Shown piece after piece: positions 19,916 through 21,176 of a stretch of 21,176 nucleotides of DNA. The stretch's first letter is position 1; every line of letters starts with the position of its first letter. Source of the stretch: a virus. The translations under genes were made by a program, and so were the position numbers. Below the pieces are notes generated by a model. That model saw only the letters and a list, made by a program, of their open reading frames with translations. It was not told where the DNA came from and did not search any database. The stretch is from positions 1 to 21,176 of the IMG/VR virus record IMGVR_UViG_3300008012_000240; one strand, 5' to 3'.

Positions 19916-21176
19916 TTATGAAAGAGACTCTCGCCTCAGTGACCAAGCTATTAAACTCATGCAGGACTACTACATGCTTGACCATGAGCAGTCTCCTCAA
20001 GAAGCTTTTGCGAGGGCCGCAGTTGCTTACTGCTATGATGACCTCGATCTTGCTCAAAGGATTTACGACTATGCTAGTAAAGGTTGGTTTATGTTTGCGT
20101 CACCTGTGTTGTCGAACGCACCTGAACATGGCAGAAACAATCGGGGCTTGCCTATTAGTTGTTTCCTTACTTACGTGGGCGACAATCTTGATAGCCTTAT
20201 TGAACATAATGGTGAAGTAGCATGGCTTTCCGTAAAGGGCGGCGGTGTGGGTGGGCATTGGTCAGACGTGAGGGGGATCAGCGACAAAGCACCAGGCCCG
20301 ATCCCATTCATGAAAGTAGTGGACGCACAGATGACAGCCTACAAACAAGGGAAGACACGGAAAGGGTCTTACGCCGCGTACTTAGACGTAAGCCATCCTG
20401 ATATCGAGGAATTTATTTCCTTCAAAGTGGCGACAGGTGGAGACATCAATCGCAAGTGTTTTAATTTATTCAATGCTGTGAATATCACAGATGATTTTAT
20501 GGAGAAAGTAATCAATGATGGAGACTTCAATCTTACAGACCCGCACACAGGAATTGTCAGAGATACAGTCAAAGCTCGTAAACTTTGGCAACGAATCCTT
20601 GAAGCTAGGTTCCGAACTGGTAGCCCTTACCTTAACTTTATCGACACAGCCAGACGAGCTTTACCAGAAGCTCAAAGACGGCTTGGACTCAGCATTAATG
20701 GGAGCAACCTCTGCAACGAAATCCATCTCGCAACAAGTGAAGAACGCACAGCAGTCTGTTGCCTCTCCTCCGTTAACCTCGAATACTACGATGAATGGAA
20801 ATCAAGCGGCATGGTTGCAGATCTGGTCAGATTCTTGGACAACGTCCTTCAATTCTTTATTGACAACGCACCAGAAGAACTTGGAAAAGCTGTTTACTCA
20901 GCATACAGAGAACGTTCAATCGGTCTTGGAGCAATGGGCTTCCACGGATACCTCCAAAGCAAAGACATAGCGTGGGAGAGTTGGCAGGCGGCGAGTGAAA
21001 ACTATGCAATCTTCAAAGACATCAAAGCCCAGTCTGTTGAGGCCACATACTCACTCGCTGTGGAGCGTGGCGAATGTCCTGATGGAGTGGGTTATGGTGT
21101 TAGAAATATGCATCTGTTGGCTGTTGCTCCTAACGCTAATTCTAGTATCCTATGTGGGTGTTCTGCTAGCATTGAA
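19887..21176 (+). CDS. nrdA: Ribonucleotide reductase class I alpha subunit, partial (3' end off the edge)
   Basis: Open from ATG 19887 to the window end, 430 residues seen. It reduces ribonucleoside diphosphates to the deoxy forms. The first redox Cys is Cys92 (LPISCFLTYVGD), the active-site trio is Asn274-Cys276-Glu278 (SNLCNEI), and the partner Cys is in AVCCLSSVNL (291/292). SNLCxEI marks class I; class II enzymes carry NPCGE. The N-terminus starts inside the reductase core with no ATP-cone, so dATP feedback control is likely missing. The segment APNANSSILCGCSASIE at the edge is the substrate-pocket block. The beta subunit and the C-terminal swinging cysteines must lie beyond the window. 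The start overlaps the 58-residue gene. Confidence 0.93.
   Translation, partial: MTQHLGITIDYERDSRLSDQAIKLMQDYYMLDHEQSPQEAFARAAVAYCYDDLDLAQRIYDYASKGWFMFASPVLSNAPEHGRNNRGLPISCFLTYVGDNLDSLIEHNGEVAWLSVKGGGVGGHWSDVRGISDKAPGPIPFMKVVDAQMTAYKQGKTRKGSYAAYLDVSHPDIEEFISFKVATGGDINRKCFNLFNAVNITDDFMEKVINDGDFNLTDPHTGIVRDTVKARKLWQRILEARFRTGSPYLNFIDTARRALPEAQRRLGLSINGSNLCNEIHLATSEERTAVCCLSSVNLEYYDEWKSSGMVADLVRFLDNVLQFFIDNAPEELGKAVYSAYRERSIGLGAMGFHGYLQSKDIAWESWQAASENYAIFKDIKAQSVEATYSLAVERGECPDGVGYGVRNMHLLAVAPNANSSILCGCSASIE

Noticed and set aside
20515-20970. 151-codon plus-strand frame with a coherent-looking Ser/Gln-rich translation
   Set aside because: It lies inside the reductase gene in another frame. 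The reductase frame holds all catalytic motifs, so this is a shadow.
19887-21176. Class II (cobalamin) reductase
   Set aside because: The active-site block is SNLCNEI with a CCLSSVNL partner block, not the NPCGE block of class II.

Overview
The window is part of a double-stranded DNA tailed bacteriophage genome. It holds an adjacent terminase/portal/scaffold/major-capsid block, a T7-type replication set (primase-helicase, family A DNA polymerase, gp2.5-like ssDNA-binding protein, 5'-3' exonuclease), a viral ribonucleotide reductase, and dozens of tightly packed, often ATGA-overlapping genes with strong AAGGAG-type ribosome sites. The best fit by inference is a lytic podovirus-like phage of a Gram-negative, probably marine, bacterium: the tail-fibre sequence style (collagen-like Gly-Xaa-Yaa stretch, repeated SG-VLQV and TPSST motifs) is common in marine phages. 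No integrase, repressor, tRNA, CRISPR array or phage RNA polymerase is visible. Several near-consensus sigma70 promoters suggest that host RNA polymerase does the transcription.

Layout. Positions 1-9373 are transcribed leftward (minus strand) and encode virion, packaging and lysis proteins. In transcription order these are small terminase, T4-type lysozyme, a LysM protein, large terminase, portal, a 48-residue coiled-coil protein, a small unknown protein, an FmdB-like zinc ribbon, scaffold, major capsid protein, and a string of tail-fibre-like proteins that runs off the left edge. A perfect TTGACA-17-TATAAT promoter just after the portal block and a rho-independent terminator just after the capsid gene delimit a capsid sub-operon.

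Positions 9374-10419 are about 1 kb of divergent intergenic DNA. They hold back-to-back promoters, eight copies of a 15-bp repeat (six of them phased every 15 bp in two blocks, one inverted), repeated AGTCAAGACT dyads, a GC-rich hairpin and a structured leader. This is the best candidate for a replication origin or master regulatory switch.

Positions 10420-21176 are transcribed rightward. First come two small early genes separated by paired RNA stem-loops, a DUF7178-like protein and a short C5-methyltransferase-like protein. A run of ten very small genes (28-79 residues) follows. Then come primase-helicase, an EndoVII-like nuclease, DNA polymerase, SSB, exonuclease, an HNH nuclease, a DUF3310 protein, a 58-residue protein and class I ribonucleotide reductase alpha, which is cut by the right edge. 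Together these form a nucleotide-supply and replication module read from several promoters, some lying inside the 3' ends of upstream genes.
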